Assembly: GCF_900102035.1 (NCBI RefSeq)
Contig: NZ_LT629689.1
Location: 5,021,001 to 5,085,000 of the forward strand
DNA: 64,000 bases
Reading direction: 5' to 3'
Origin: Pseudomonas extremaustralis
Lineage (GTDB): Bacteria > Pseudomonadota > Gammaproteobacteria > Pseudomonadales > Pseudomonadaceae
A model generated the notes under the pieces. The model saw only the letters and a program-made list of their open reading frames with translations, was not told where the DNA came from and did no database searches. The position numbers and the translations under genes are program-made. Each line of letters opens with the position of its first letter. Position 1 is the stretch's first letter. Below, in pieces: positions 19,859-29,254 of this stretch.

Positions 19859-20350
19859 ATGAGTGCATTGGTTGGCGTGATCATGGGCTCCAAGTCCGAT
19901 TGGTCCACCCTTAGCCACACCGCCGATATGCTGGAAAAACTCGGCATTCCGTATGAAGTGAAAGTGGTCTCTGCCCACCGCACCCCGGACTTGCTGTTCC
20001 AGTATGCCGATGAAGCAGAATCCCGTGGCATCGAGGTGATCATCGCCGGTGCCGGCGGTGCGGCGCACCTGCCAGGCATGTGTGCGGCCAAGACCCACCT
20101 GCCGGTACTCGGTGTGCCGGTGCAGTCGTCGATGCTCTCGGGTGTGGATTCGCTGTTGTCCATCGTGCAGATGCCGGCCGGTGTCCCGGTGGCCACCCTG
20201 GCGATCGGCAAGGCCGGCGCGATCAATGCCGCGTTGCTGTCCGCCAGCATCCTGGGCGCCAAGCACCCGCAGTTCCACGCGGTGCTGAAAAAATTCCGTG
20301 CCGAGCAGACAGAAAGCGTGCTGGACAATCCAGACCCACGTATCGCCTGA
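19859..20350 (+). CDS. purE: N5-carboxyaminoimidazole ribonucleotide mutase
   Basis: Purine biosynthesis: converts N5-CAIR to CAIR. The 163-residue protein shows [10 protein letters not shown] (substrate phosphate loop), the catalytic histidine segment [11 protein letters not shown] (about residue 43) and [12 protein letters not shown] (about 65-76). Length is typical of class I PurE. Ribosome site AGAAGAGG lies upstream. First gene of purEK; its leader carries an intrinsic terminator. Confidence 0.97.
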   Translation: MSALVGVIMGSKSDWSTLSHTADMLEKLGIPYEVKVVSAHRTPDLLFQYADEAESRGIEVIIAGAGGAAHLPGMCAAKTHLPVLGVPVQSSMLSGVDSLLSIVQMPAGVPVATLAIGKAGAINAALLSASILGAKHPQFHAVLKKFRAEQTESVLDNPDPRIA

Positions 20351-20361
20351 GGTTGTTGACC

Positions 20362-21447
20362 ATGAAAATCGGTGTAATCGGTGGCGGCCAACTGGGTCGC
20401 ATGCTGGCCCTGGCGGGAACGCCACTGGGGATGAACTTCGCGTTCCTGGACCCGGCGCCGGACGCCTGTGCGGCCGCATTGGGTGAACATCTGCGTGCGG
20501 ACTACAGCGACCCGGACCACCTGCGCCAACTGGCCGACGAAGTCGACCTGGTGACCTTCGAGTTCGAAAGCGTTCCGGCCGAAACCGTGGCCTTCCTTTC
20601 GCAGTTCGTGCCGGTATACCCGAGCGCCGAAGCCTTGCGCATCGCCCGTGACCGCTGGTTCGAAAAGAGCATGTTCAAGGACCTGGGCATCCCGACGCCG
20701 GCGTTCGCCGATATCCAGTCCCAGGCAGACCTGGAGGCCGCCGTCGCCAGCATCGGCCTGCCGGCTGTGTTGAAAACCCGCACCCTGGGTTACGACGGCA
20801 AGGGCCAGAAAGTCCTGCGCACCCCTGCCGATGTGGTCGACACCTTCGCCGAACTGGGCAGCGTGGCCTGCCTGCTGGAAGGCTTCGTGCCGTTCACCGG
20901 CGAAGTCTCGCTGATCGCCGTGCGTGCCCGCGATGGCGAAACCCGTTTCTACCCGCTGGTGCACAACACCCACGACAACGGCATCCTCAAGCTGTCCGTG
21001 GCCAGCACCGATCATCCATTGCAGGCTTTGGCCGAAGACTATTCCAGCCGGGTGCTCAAGCAGCTGGATTATGTCGGCGTGATGGCGTTCGAGTTCTTTG
21101 AAGTCGACGGTGGCCTCAAAGCCAACGAAATCGCCCCGCGGGTGCACAACTCCGGGCACTGGACCACCGAAGGCGCCGAGTGCAGCCAGTTCGAAAACCA
21201 CCTGCGCGCGGTGGCGGGCTTACCACTGGGCTCCACGGCCAAGGTGGGCGAGAGCGCCATGCTCAACTTCATCGGTGTGGTACCGCCGGTTGAGAAAGTC
21301 ATCGCCATCGACGACTGCCACCTGCACCACTATGGCAAGGCGTTCAAGACCGGGCGCAAGGTCGGCCACGCCAACCTGCGTTGCCAGGATCGTGCGACGC
21401 TGCAAGCGCAGATCCTCAAGGTCGAGGCGTTGATCGCCGAGCAATAA
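20362..21447 (+). CDS. purK: N5-carboxyaminoimidazole ribonucleotide synthase
   Basis: ATP-grasp enzyme (361 residues) that makes N5-CAIR from AIR, ATP and bicarbonate, feeding PurE. Motifs: KIGVIGGGQLGRMLALAG at the N terminus, KTRTLGYDGKGQKV (ATP lid) near residue 140 and the metal-binding FEFFEVDGGLKANEIAPRVH near 240-260. The start at 20362 follows GAGG and lies 11 bp after purE. A short terminator follows. Confidence 0.97.
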   Translation: MKIGVIGGGQLGRMLALAGTPLGMNFAFLDPAPDACAAALGEHLRADYSDPDHLRQLADEVDLVTFEFESVPAETVAFLSQFVPVYPSAEALRIARDRWFEKSMFKDLGIPTPAFADIQSQADLEAAVASIGLPAVLKTRTLGYDGKGQKVLRTPADVVDTFAELGSVACLLEGFVPFTGEVSLIAVRARDGETRFYPLVHNTHDNGILKLSVASTDHPLQALAEDYSSRVLKQLDYVGVMAFEFFEVDGGLKANEIAPRVHNSGHWTTEGAECSQFENHLRAVAGLPLGSTAKVGESAMLNFIGVVPPVEKVIAIDDCHLHHYGKAFKTGRKVGHANLRCQDRATLQAQILKVEALIAEQ

Positions 21448-21504
21448 TCCTTGGGGGCGGCGGGAACCATTGGTGCCCGCCGTCTCTCTGATTGCAGGAT
21501 GATC

Positions 21505-21523
21505 AAGCCTGGCCAGGCTTTTT
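21505..21523 (+). terminator. Short terminator after purK
   Basis: AAGCC-TGGCCA-GGCTT followed by a further run of T, located 57 bp after the purK stop. The stem is short, so efficiency is uncertain. Confidence 0.6.
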
Positions 21524-21554
21524 CATGACTCACATTCAATCAGAGGGAAATGCC

Positions 21555-21800
21555 ATGGGTATCATCGGAACCATCTTTATCGGCCTGATCGTCGGCCTGC
21601 TGGCGCGTTTCCTCAAGCCCGGCGACGACAGCATGGGCTGGATCATGACCATCCTGCTGGGTATCGCCGGCTCCCTTGCCGCCACCTATGGCGGTCAGGC
21701 GCTGGGTATCTACCATGCAGGCCAGGGCGCGGGCTTCATCGGCGCATTGGTCGGCGCAATCATCCTGCTGGTGATTTACGGCCTGATCAAAAAGAACTGA
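21555..21800 (+). CDS. GlsB/YeaQ/YmgE family small membrane stress protein
   Basis: 81-residue integral membrane protein of the transglycosylase-associated/GlsB family, with three hydrophobic segments: IIGTIFIGLIVGLLARFL, WIMTILLGIAGSLAATYGG and FIGALVGAIILLVIYGLI. The conserved LKPGDD loop follows the first. The ATG at 21555 has GAGGGAAA just upstream; an earlier in-frame start has no ribosome site. Role in envelope stress is inferred from the family. Confidence 0.88.
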   Translation: MGIIGTIFIGLIVGLLARFLKPGDDSMGWIMTILLGIAGSLAATYGGQALGIYHAGQGAGFIGALVGAIILLVIYGLIKKN

Positions 21801-21880
21801 CCGAGATCGATAAAGTCCTCTGCGCCGCGCCGGCGCAGAGGGCTAGAATGCCGGCACTGTTTACCTTGTCGAGCTCCTCC

Positions 21881-22417
21881 ATGCGCCGTCTCCTCTTGAT
21901 ATTTCTCCTGCTGGGCTCAGGCCTGGCTCATGCTGGCGAACTGCCGGAAACCGACTGGCTCGACCTGATGCCGTTGTCGGACCAGAAAGCCCTCGAACAA
22001 ATGCCGGAAATCGACCACAACTCCCCCGAAGCCCAGGGCACCTTTACCGACAAAGGTGGCTTGAAGCAGAGCAAGGGGTTGCCGGCGGTGATGTATTCCA
22101 CCAAGACCGTGGCCGCCATGAATGGCAAGAACATCCGTATCGGCGGTTACCCGGTGCCATTGGAAACCGACGCCAAGGGCCGCAGCACGTTGTTCTTCCT
22201 GGTGCCGTACCCAGGCGCCTGCATCCACGTGCCGCCACCGCCGCCCAACCAACTGGTGCTGGTGCGCTATCCCAAGGGGCTGAAGCTGGATGATATCTAC
22301 ACGCCGCTGTGGGTCACGGGCACGCTGAAGGTGGAGACGGTCAACAACGACCTGGCTGATGCGGCGTATGCGCTGGATGCGGCGAAGGTGCGGGCTGTAA
22401 AGGAGTCGGATCTCTAA
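21881..22417 (+). CDS. DUF3299 family exported protein
   Basis: 178-residue protein with a signal peptide (MRRLLLIFLLLGSGLAHAG) and a domain like DUF3299 proteins: IRIGGYPVPLETDAKGRSTL, then FFLVPYPGACIHVPPPPPNQ, in which the cysteine and the proline run are the hallmark. Probably periplasmic, function unknown. The ATG at 21881 starts the signal peptide; an upstream ATG at 21848 would weaken it. Confidence 0.85.
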   Translation: MRRLLLIFLLLGSGLAHAGELPETDWLDLMPLSDQKALEQMPEIDHNSPEAQGTFTDKGGLKQSKGLPAVMYSTKTVAAMNGKNIRIGGYPVPLETDAKGRSTLFFLVPYPGACIHVPPPPPNQLVLVRYPKGLKLDDIYTPLWVTGTLKVETVNNDLADAAYALDAAKVRAVKESDL

Positions 22418-22433
22418 AACCCAACACGTAACA

Positions 22434-22524
22434 ATGTGGGAGGGGGCTTGCTCCCGATAGCAGAGGGTCAGTCAGCACATTTGTGGCTGATAGGCCGCTA
22501 TCGGGAGCAAGCCCCCTCCCACAT
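22434..22524. repeat. REP doublet (REPIN), GGGAGGGGGCTTGCTCCC type
   Basis: Inverted pair of REP palindromes with arms ATGTGGGAGGGGGCTTGCTC and GAGCAAGCCCCCTCCCACAT, located between the convergent DUF3299 and mutarotase genes, where it may also act as a transcription barrier. Confidence 0.9.
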
Positions 22525-22535
22525 GTTGATCGGGT

Positions 22536-23435
22536 TTACAGCGTGGTGCTGGCGATGCTCACGCCCAGTGTGTGGCTTTCGCTTGGGGCCAGCGTCACCA
22601 CATCACCCAGCACATTCGCCGTCTCGATGCACACCATGCCCTGCCAGCCGTCGTCGGCCATGTCGTCGAAGGCCTTGGCGCGTTCGGTCCAGGGGTTCCA
22701 GATCACGGTCGACCGCGAGCCATCGGCGGTCAGCTGGATGCGGCGCTGCCAATCGTTATCGACGATGCTCAACTGCGCGGGCGTGTCGAGGTAGATGCGG
22801 TCGGTCTCGGCGGTGAAGTGCAGCGGGCCGGCCTGGGTCTTTTCGGTCCAGCCATCGGTGGTATCGATATACGCGGTGCCGTCCAGGCCTTCGACTTGCA
22901 CATTGCGCACATCGCTCACCGCGAAGTAGGTATGCAGCGCCTGGCTGAGCGTCACGGTGTCGGTGCCACGGTTGTGGCTGGTCAGGCGGATATGCAGTTG
23001 GTCGTCGAGCAGCAGGCTCAGCTTCAGGTCGACCTGATGGGGCCAGCCAGGGAAACCACCCGCCGGCACCGGCAACACCAGGTCGACGCGCAAGGTCTCG
23101 CCTTGATGTTCGCTTGCGGCCAATTCCCACAGCGCGGTACGCGCAAAACCGTGGGCGCCGGCCGGCTGGTCGCTCTGGCACATCGCCTTGACGCTCTGCG
23201 GATTGCGGTCAAACACGCCAAACCAGGGCCAGCACACCGGCACGCCGGTACGAATGCCTTTGCCTGTCTTGAACACGGCGGCCTTGTTCGGCCAGATCAA
23301 CGGCTGCTCGCCTGCACGTTGGTAACTGAAGATATGCGCGCCCTGTCGGGCCACCATCAGTTCGGCGCCGTTGTGGCGGATGCGCCAGCAGTCCAGCTCG
23401 TCGATTTTCACGCTTTCAACGTGGGGCGTAGGCAT
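22536..23435 (-). CDS. D-hexose-6-phosphate mutarotase (YeaD family, aldose 1-epimerase fold)
   Basis: Interconverts anomers of hexose 6-phosphates. The 299-residue beta-sandwich protein shows QGAHIFSYQRAGEQPLIWPN near residue 30, RTGVPVCWPWFGVF near 62, the catalytic histidine in GAHGFARTALWEL and the later LHTYFAVSDVRNVQVEGLDG. The ATG at 23435 gives the family's usual length; longer in-frame upstream reading is not protein-like. Stands alone on the minus strand, followed by a thioesterase gene upstream on the same strand. Confidence 0.87.
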   Translation of the reverse strand: MPTPHVESVKIDELDCWRIRHNGAELMVARQGAHIFSYQRAGEQPLIWPNKAAVFKTGKGIRTGVPVCWPWFGVFDRNPQSVKAMCQSDQPAGAHGFARTALWELAASEHQGETLRVDLVLPVPAGGFPGWPHQVDLKLSLLLDDQLHIRLTSHNRGTDTVTLSQALHTYFAVSDVRNVQVEGLDGTAYIDTTDGWTEKTQAGPLHFTAETDRIYLDTPAQLSIVDNDWQRRIQLTADGSRSTVIWNPWTERAKAFDDMADDGWQGMVCIETANVLGDVVTLAPSESHTLGVSIASTTL

Positions 23436-23491
23436 ACACAGCACTCTCAATGGCAGGCAATGGGCAATTGACCGTGAAAACCCGGCGAGGT

Positions 23492-23896
23492 TTAACGCGC
23501 GCGGGACGGCACCGAGCGCGTGCGGCCGCTGCCATCGATGGCGACGAACACAAACACCGCTTCGGTGACCTTGCGCCACTCGCTGGACAGCGGGTCGTCG
23601 CTCCACACTTCGACCATCATCTGGATCGAGCTGCGGCCGATTTCCAGGGCCTGGGTATAAAAGGACAACTGTGCGCCCACGGCCACGGGCACCAGGAACG
23701 CCATGCGATCAATGGCCACGGTGGCGACGCGTCCACCGGCGACCTTGCTGGCCATGGCGGTGCCGGCCAGGTCCATCTGCGAGACCAGCCAGCCGCCGAA
23801 GATGTCGCCGAAACCGTTGGTTTCACGTGGGAGCGCGGTGATTTGCAGGGCGAGATCGCCTTGCGGGATAGGATCTTCTTGTTCGAGTTCGATCAT
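23492..23896 (-). CDS. Acyl-CoA thioesterase, hotdog fold (YciA type)
   Basis: Hydrolyses acyl-CoA to free acid and CoA. The 134-residue protein has the hotdog helix motif ETNGFGDIFGGWLVSQMDLA with the catalytic aspartate, followed by strands VATVAIDRMAFLVPVAVGAQ. Length fits the YciA family. It lies upstream of the mutarotase gene by 56 bp and may be cotranscribed with it. Confidence 0.88.
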   Translation of the reverse strand: MIELEQEDPIPQGDLALQITALPRETNGFGDIFGGWLVSQMDLAGTAMASKVAGGRVATVAIDRMAFLVPVAVGAQLSFYTQALEIGRSSIQMMVEVWSDDPLSSEWRKVTEAVFVFVAIDGSGRTRSVPSRAR

Positions 23897-24300
23897 GCCG
23901 AGGGTGCCTCTGACCCGTGACGCTTCATGGGTATATCAAGTGGATAGCCGTCTTGTAGAAAAACGTTTCAGCACCAACACGCAAGGTTCAATGCGTTTCT
24001 CATAAGGCGTACTAAAGGGAAACTCTGCCAAATCGGCTGGATGGCACCCAACGACGTTTTGGCACAGCAGCCCCTCAAGACTGCGGGTCTGGCGCTCGCA
24101 AGGGCCGAGTATATCGACACACATGCGTCACGACGACCTCCCGGCGCTCATTTGGTCGGCAATTGGCCGCTGTATTGCGGCTTTTTCCGGCAACTGTGCT
24201 TGTGATGTACTTTGACAAGCGATTTGCTATCTTGCCCAACCCGTTTTGGCTCAGACAGCCTTTCGGGTCTGCCGTTCTGACTAATAAGAGAAGCCTCGCC
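23897..24300. other. 404-bp divergent promoter region (thioesterase / MFS transporter)
   Basis: No convincing gene. Contains a TTGACA hexamer (24212-24217) without a well-spaced -10, and an inverted repeat CAGAC...GTCTG just before the MFS gene (about 24273-24292). Short open frames on the minus strand here lack ribosome sites. Confidence 0.4.
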
Positions 24301-25590
24301 ATGTCCTCCGTGCCCGCAAGCAGTGCGCAGCCGTCGCGCCCGCTGACCCGCAACGACTACAAAACCCTGTCGCTGTCTGCCTTGGGCGGGGCGCTGGAAT
24401 TCTACGATTTCGTCATCTTCGTGTTTTTCGCCGTCGTGGTCGGAAAACTGTTCTTCCCCCCCGACATGCCCGATTGGCTGCGCGGGTTGCAGACCTTCGG
24501 CATCTTCGCCGCCGGCTACCTGGCGCGCCCGCTGGGCGGCATCGTCATGGCGCACTTCGGCGACCTGCTGGGGCGCAAGAAAATGTTCACCCTGAGCATC
24601 TTCATGATGGCCGTACCGACCCTGATCATGGGCCTGCTGCCGACCTATGCGCAGATCGGCCTGTTGGCGCCGCTGTTGTTGCTGTTGATGCGCGTGATCC
24701 AGGGCGCGGCGATTGGCGGTGAGGTGCCGGGCGCCTGGGTGTTCGTCTCCGAACACGTGCCGGCGCGCCATATCGGTTACGCCTGCGGCACCCTGACCAG
24801 CGGCCTGACCGCCGGCATTCTGCTGGGCTCGCTGGTGGCCACTACGATCAACACGCTGTATACCCCGGAGCAGGTCTCGGATTACGCCTGGCGTATCCCG
24901 TTCCTGCTCGGCGGCGTGTTCGGCCTGTTGTCGGTGTACCTGCGCCGCTGGCTGCATGAAACGCCGGTCTTCGCCGAGATGCAGCAACGCAAGGCCCTGG
25001 CCGCCGAGGTACCGTTGCGCGCCGTGTTGCGCGACCACCGTGGTGCCATCGTGCTGTCGATGTTGTTGACCTGGTTGCTGTCGGCCGGCGTGGTGGTGGT
25101 CATCCTGATGACTCCGACCGTGCTGCAGACCATTTACAACTTCAGCCCGACCGTTGCCCTGCAAGCCAACAGCCTGGCCATCGTCACCCTGACCCTGGGT
25201 TGCATCGCCTCCGGCGCCCTGGCCGACCGTTTCGGTGCCGGTCGGGTGCTGTTCATCGGTTGCGCGCTGCTGCTGGCGACGTCCTGGACGCTTTATCACA
25301 GCCTGTTCGCCCATCCTGAATGGCTGTTTGAGCTGTACGCCTTGACCGGTTTGTTCGTCGGCACCATTGGCGTCGTGCCTTACGTCATGGTCAAAGCGTT
25401 TCCGCCGGTGGTGCGCTTCAGCGGCCTGTCGTTCTCCTACAACGTTGCCTATGCCGTGTTCGGCGGGTTGACGCCCCTGGCGGTGTCGCTGCTGATGAAG
25501 GGAAGCCCGATGGGCCCGGCCTACTACGTTGCCATCTTGTGTGTGATGGGGATGGGGGTGGGTGGGTATCTGTGGACGCGGGGGCGCTAA
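24301..25590 (+). CDS. MFS transporter, metabolite:H+ symporter (ProP/KgtP-like) family
   Basis: 429-residue inner-membrane carrier with twelve predicted membrane segments. The MFS loop motif is seen as GDLLGRKKMFTLSI (about residue 90), preceded by FYDFVIFVFFAVVV in segment 1 and followed by RVIQGAAIGGEVPGAWVFVS in segment 4, typical of the organic-acid/osmolyte branch. Located just upstream of pstS, like PA5370 in P. aeruginosa. Substrate unknown. Chosen start has AGAGAAG upstream; a longer in-frame extension has no signal. Confidence 0.9.
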   Translation: MSSVPASSAQPSRPLTRNDYKTLSLSALGGALEFYDFVIFVFFAVVVGKLFFPPDMPDWLRGLQTFGIFAAGYLARPLGGIVMAHFGDLLGRKKMFTLSIFMMAVPTLIMGLLPTYAQIGLLAPLLLLLMRVIQGAAIGGEVPGAWVFVSEHVPARHIGYACGTLTSGLTAGILLGSLVATTINTLYTPEQVSDYAWRIPFLLGGVFGLLSVYLRRWLHETPVFAEMQQRKALAAEVPLRAVLRDHRGAIVLSMLLTWLLSAGVVVVILMTPTVLQTIYNFSPTVALQANSLAIVTLTLGCIASGALADRFGAGRVLFIGCALLLATSWTLYHSLFAHPEWLFELYALTGLFVGTIGVVPYVMVKAFPPVVRFSGLSFSYNVAYAVFGGLTPLAVSLLMKGSPMGPAYYVAILCVMGMGVGGYLWTRGR

Positions 25591-25638
25591 ATTTTTGCAG
25601 GCATTCGCCCCTAGACCGCCTTCTCTCTCAATGCTGGC

Positions 25639-25667
25639 CTTTCATCCAATTGTCATATTTCGGACAT
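25639..25667 (+). promoter_or_regulatory. Pho box upstream of pstS
   Basis: Three PhoB half-sites at 11-bp spacing: CTTTCAT (25639), TTGTCAT (25650) and CGGACAT (25661), 68 bp before the pstS ATG. The consensus is CTGTCAT repeated every 11 bp. Confidence 0.85.
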
Positions 25668-25734
25668 AGAGTGTTCACACGGCCTGCTGATACTTGGCCC
25701 CGATCCAACTATCCCTATCTGCTAGGAGCAAGGC

Positions 25735-26721
25735 ATGAAACTGAAACGTTTGATGGCGGCAATGACTTTTGTCGCTGCTGGCGTTGCGACCGCCAACGCG
25801 GTGGCCGCTGGTGTTGACCCGGCAATTCCGGCTTATGTTAAGACCACTGGTGTGTCGGGCAACTTGTCCAGCGTCGGTTCCGATACCCTGGCTAACCTGA
25901 TGACCCTGTGGGCTGAGGGTTATAAGAAGGAATACCCGAACGTCAACATCCAGATTCAAGCTGCTGGCTCCGCGACTGCGCCACCTGCGCTGACTGAAGG
26001 CACCTCCAACCTGGGCCCGATGAGCCGCAAGATGAAGGACACCGAACTGGCGGCCTTCGAGCAGAAGTACGGCTACAAGCCAACCGCTATTCCGGTGGCC
26101 GTGGATGCCCTGGCTGTGTTCGTGCACAAGGACAACCCGATCCAGCACCTGACCATGGAACAAGTCGACGCGATCTTCTCTTCGACGCGTCTGTGCGGCG
26201 CTAAAGCCGACGTGAAAACCTGGGGCGACCTGGGTGTGACCGGCGACCTGGCCAACAAGCCAGTGCAACTGTTCGGGCGCAACTCGGTATCCGGCACCTA
26301 CGGCTACTTCAAGGAAGAAGCCCTGTGCAAAGGCGACTACAAGTCCAACGTGAACGAACAACCAGGCTCGGCTTCGGTTGTGCAGTCGATCAGCTCTTCG
26401 CTGAACGGTATCGGTTACTCGGGCATCGGTTACAAGACCGCCAGCGTGAAGACCGTGGCCCTGGCCAAGAAAGGCAGCACTGAGTTCATCGAAGACAGCG
26501 AAGAAAACGCCCTGAACGGCAAATACCCGCTGTCGCGTTTCCTCTACGTGTATGTCAACAAAGCCCCGAACAAGCCACTGGCCCCGCTGGAAGCTGAGTT
26601 CGTGAAACTGGTTCTGTCCAAACAGGGCCAGGAAGTCGTGGTTAAAGACGGCTACATCCCACTGCCCGCCAAAGTGGCCGCCAAGGCCCTGGCTGACCTG
26701 GGTCTGAAAGAAGGCAACTAA
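25735..26721 (+). CDS. pstS: Phosphate-binding periplasmic protein
   Basis: High-affinity phosphate-binding protein of the Pst transporter, 328 residues. Signal peptide [20 protein letters not shown] ends near ANAVAAG. Phosphate-binding segments are visible: [27 protein letters not shown] and [17 protein letters not shown]. Ribosome site AGGAGCAAGGC. A Pho box lies upstream and a short hairpin terminator after the gene, separating it from pstC, which has its own Pho box. Confidence 0.96.
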   Translation: MKLKRLMAAMTFVAAGVATANAVAAGVDPAIPAYVKTTGVSGNLSSVGSDTLANLMTLWAEGYKKEYPNVNIQIQAAGSATAPPALTEGTSNLGPMSRKMKDTELAAFEQKYGYKPTAIPVAVDALAVFVHKDNPIQHLTMEQVDAIFSSTRLCGAKADVKTWGDLGVTGDLANKPVQLFGRNSVSGTYGYFKEEALCKGDYKSNVNEQPGSASVVQSISSSLNGIGYSGIGYKTASVKTVALAKKGSTEFIEDSEENALNGKYPLSRFLYVYVNKAPNKPLAPLEAEFVKLVLSKQGQEVVVKDGYIPLPAKVAAKALADLGLKEGN

Positions 26722-26728
26722 GTTGCCG

Positions 26729-26749
26729 GGCCGGGTAAAACCGGCCTTT
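26729..26749 (+). terminator. Hairpin terminator between pstS and pstC
   Basis: GGCCGG-GTAAAA-CCGGCC followed by TTTCT, eight bases after the pstS stop. Probably lets binding protein be made in excess of the membrane subunits. Confidence 0.65.
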
Positions 26750-26852
26750 CTGTAGGGGCGAGCTTGCTCGCGAAAGACGATAGAGCCGCGCGTTTATTCA
26801 GAAGTGGCGCGTTATCGTTAGCGATCTTCGCGAGCAAGCTTGCTCCTACAGA
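26750..26852. repeat. REP doublet (REPIN), CGAGCTTGCTCGCG type
   Basis: Arms CTGTAGGGGCGAGCTTGCTC and GAGCAAGCTTGCTCCTACAG in inverted orientation, with a variable centre. Relatives lie at 45205 and 61471. Confidence 0.88.
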
Positions 26853-26913
26853 AACTCCTAATTTTTAGTCCGCTGCCAGCACTGCTTCGCGGCGGATTTT
26901 GTGCGTCACTGCA

Positions 26914-26931
26914 TTGTCATCTTTCTGTCAT
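26914..26931 (+). promoter_or_regulatory. Pho box upstream of pstC
   Basis: TTGTCAT-CTTT-CTGTCAT, a near-perfect PhoB site, 22 bp before the pstC ATG. It gives pstC a phosphate-starvation promoter independent of pstS. Confidence 0.9.
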
Positions 26932-26953
26932 ACAGGATCGCTAGGGTGTGCGC

Positions 26954-29239
26954 ATGAATGATCTGGCCAATTCCACCATGACGACGACTTCTCCCCCCAA
27001 GCGCATTGACTTCAATACGCCTGAGCTGCAACGCAAGCGCCGCATCCGCGCGCTCAAGGATCGCCTGACCCGCTGGTACGTGCTGGTCGGTGGCCTCGCC
27101 GTCCTCGGTGCCATTACCCTGATTTTCTTTTTTCTCGGCTATGTCGTTGCGCCACTGTTCCAGGGGGCTTCGCTGACGAAGGAGGACGCGCTGACACCGG
27201 CGTGGATTCAGGACGCCGGCAAGCCGCTGATGATCTCCCTGGAAGAACAGAACCAAGTCGCCATGCGGATTTCCGACAAGGGCCAGGCGCTGTTCTTTGA
27301 TATCGCCACCGGCGCCGAGCTCAAGCGTATCGACCTGCCGCTGGCGGCCGGCGTCAGCGTTGTGTCGATTGGTAAAGACCAGCCGGGCAGCCCGCTGGTG
27401 ATCCTCGGCTTGTCCAATGGCCAGTCCCTGGTGTTCCGCCACACCTATAAGGTGTCCTACCCGGACGGCAAGAAAACCATTACTCCGGCAATCGAATACC
27501 CCTACGGCGACACCCCGATCGTGCTGGATGAGGCCGGTCGCCCGCTGGAACACGTTGCCCTCAATGCCACCGACTCCTCCCTGGTGGTGGCCGGTTCCTC
27601 GGGTTCGCACCTGAACGTGCTGTCCCTGAGCCGCGAAGAAAACATGATGACCGGCGAAGTCACCAGCGAGCAGAAGCGTATCGAGCTGCCGCAGATGACC
27701 GAGCCGGTGAAGGCGATCTTCATCGACCCGCGCCAGCAGTGGCTGTACGTGGTCAACGGTCGTGCCCTGGCCGATGTGTTCAGCCTGCGCGACAAGAGCC
27801 TCAACGGGCGCTACAAACTCTTGGAAGACGCCGACGCCGAAATCACCGCCAGTACCCAACTGGTGGGCGGTATTTCGCTGATCGTGGGTAACTCCAAGGG
27901 CGGCCTGGCCCAGTGGTTCATGGCCCGCGACCCGGATGGCGAACAACACCTGAAGCAGATCCGCACCTTCCAGATGGGCACCGCGCCCATCGTTGAGATC
28001 ACTGCCGAAGAACGTCGCAAAGGCTTCACCGCCCTCGACGCTTCCGGCAAGTTCGGCGTGTTCCACAGCACCGCCCACCGCACCTTGCTGGTGGACCCGG
28101 TGGTCGATGGCCAGGGCGTGTTCGGCCTGTCGCCACGGGCCAACCGTGTGATCGTCGAAGCCGGCGGCAAGCTGCAACCGTTGCTGCTGGACAACCCGCA
28201 CCCGGAAGTTTCGTGGAGCGCGCTGTGGAGCAAGGTCTGGTACGAAAACTACGACGAGCCTAAATACGTCTGGCAATCGACCGCCGCCAACACCGATTTC
28301 GAACCCAAGATGAGCCTGGCGCCGCTGACCTTCGGCACCTTGAAGGCCGCGTTCTACGCCATGCTGCTGGCTGCGCCCCTGGCCGTGGCCGCGGCGATCT
28401 ACACCGCTTACTTCATGGCCCCGAGCCTGCGCCGCAAGGTCAAGCCGGTGATCGAGCTGATGGAAGCGATGCCGACGGTGATCCTCGGCTTCTTCGCCGG
28501 CCTGTTCCTCGCGCCGTATGTCGAAGGGCATCTACCGGGGATTTTCAGCCTGCTGATGCTGGTGCCGATTGGCATCCTGGTGGCCGGTTTTGTCTTCAGT
28601 CGCCTGCCTGAGTCCATCCGCCTGCGGGTGCCCGATGGCTGGGAAAGCGCGATCCTGATCCCGGTGATCCTGTTCGTGGGCTGGCTCTCGCTGTACATGA
28701 GCCCGTACATGGAAACCTGGTTCTTCGGCGGCGACATGCGGATGTGGATCTCCCACGACCTGGGCATCACCTACGACCAGCGCAACGCTCTGGTGGTCGG
28801 CCTGGCGATGGGGTTCGCGGTGATCCCGAACATCTACTCCATCGCCGAAGACGCCGTGTTCAGCGTGCCGCGCGGTCTGACCCTGGGCTCCCTGGCCCTG
28901 GGTGCCACGCCATGGCAGACCATGACCCGCGTGGTGATCCTGACCGCCAGCCCGGGGATTTTCTCGGCGCTGATGATCGGTATGGGCCGCGCCGTCGGCG
29001 AGACCATGATCGTGCTGATGGCCACCGGTAACACCCCGGTGATGGAAATGAACCTGTTCGAAGGCCTGCGTACCCTGGCGGCCAACGTCGCGGTGGAAAT
29101 GCCTGAGTCGGAAGTGGGCGGCAGTCACTACCGCGTGCTGTTCCTTTCGGCGCTGGTGCTGCTGTTGTTCACTTTCATCATGAACACCCTCGCCGAGCTG
29201 ATTCGTCAGCGTCTGCGCAAGAAATACTCGTCGCTTTAA
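26954..29239 (+). CDS. pstC: Phosphate ABC transporter permease PstC (long form)
   Basis: Inner-membrane subunit of the Pst transporter. At 761 residues it is more than twice the E. coli length: a first membrane helix (about 40-65, VLGAITLIFFFLGYVVAPLF), a large extracytoplasmic domain (about 66-450) and then the permease domain with the EAA loop LGATPWQTMTRVVILTASPG (about 650). This long form is usual in Pseudomonas. Start 26954 has AGGG seven bases upstream; a GTG two codons earlier is possible. Own Pho box upstream. Confidence 0.93.
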   Translation: MNDLANSTMTTTSPPKRIDFNTPELQRKRRIRALKDRLTRWYVLVGGLAVLGAITLIFFFLGYVVAPLFQGASLTKEDALTPAWIQDAGKPLMISLEEQNQVAMRISDKGQALFFDIATGAELKRIDLPLAAGVSVVSIGKDQPGSPLVILGLSNGQSLVFRHTYKVSYPDGKKTITPAIEYPYGDTPIVLDEAGRPLEHVALNATDSSLVVAGSSGSHLNVLSLSREENMMTGEVTSEQKRIELPQMTEPVKAIFIDPRQQWLYVVNGRALADVFSLRDKSLNGRYKLLEDADAEITASTQLVGGISLIVGNSKGGLAQWFMARDPDGEQHLKQIRTFQMGTAPIVEITAEERRKGFTALDASGKFGVFHSTAHRTLLVDPVVDGQGVFGLSPRANRVIVEAGGKLQPLLLDNPHPEVSWSALWSKVWYENYDEPKYVWQSTAANTDFEPKMSLAPLTFGTLKAAFYAMLLAAPLAVAAAIYTAYFMAPSLRRKVKPVIELMEAMPTVILGFFAGLFLAPYVEGHLPGIFSLLMLVPIGILVAGFVFSRLPESIRLRVPDGWESAILIPVILFVGWLSLYMSPYMETWFFGGDMRMWISHDLGITYDQRNALVVGLAMGFAVIPNIYSIAEDAVFSVPRGLTLGSLALGATPWQTMTRVVILTASPGIFSALMIGMGRAVGETMIVLMATGNTPVMEMNLFEGLRTLAANVAVEMPESEVGGSHYRVLFLSALVLLLFTFIMNTLAELIRQRLRKKYSSL

Positions 29240-29254
29240 GAAAGGTAGAAGTCT

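Noticed and set aside
24075..24353. Small minus-strand frame upstream of the MFS gene
   Set aside because: Overlaps the MFS start region and lacks a ribosome site.
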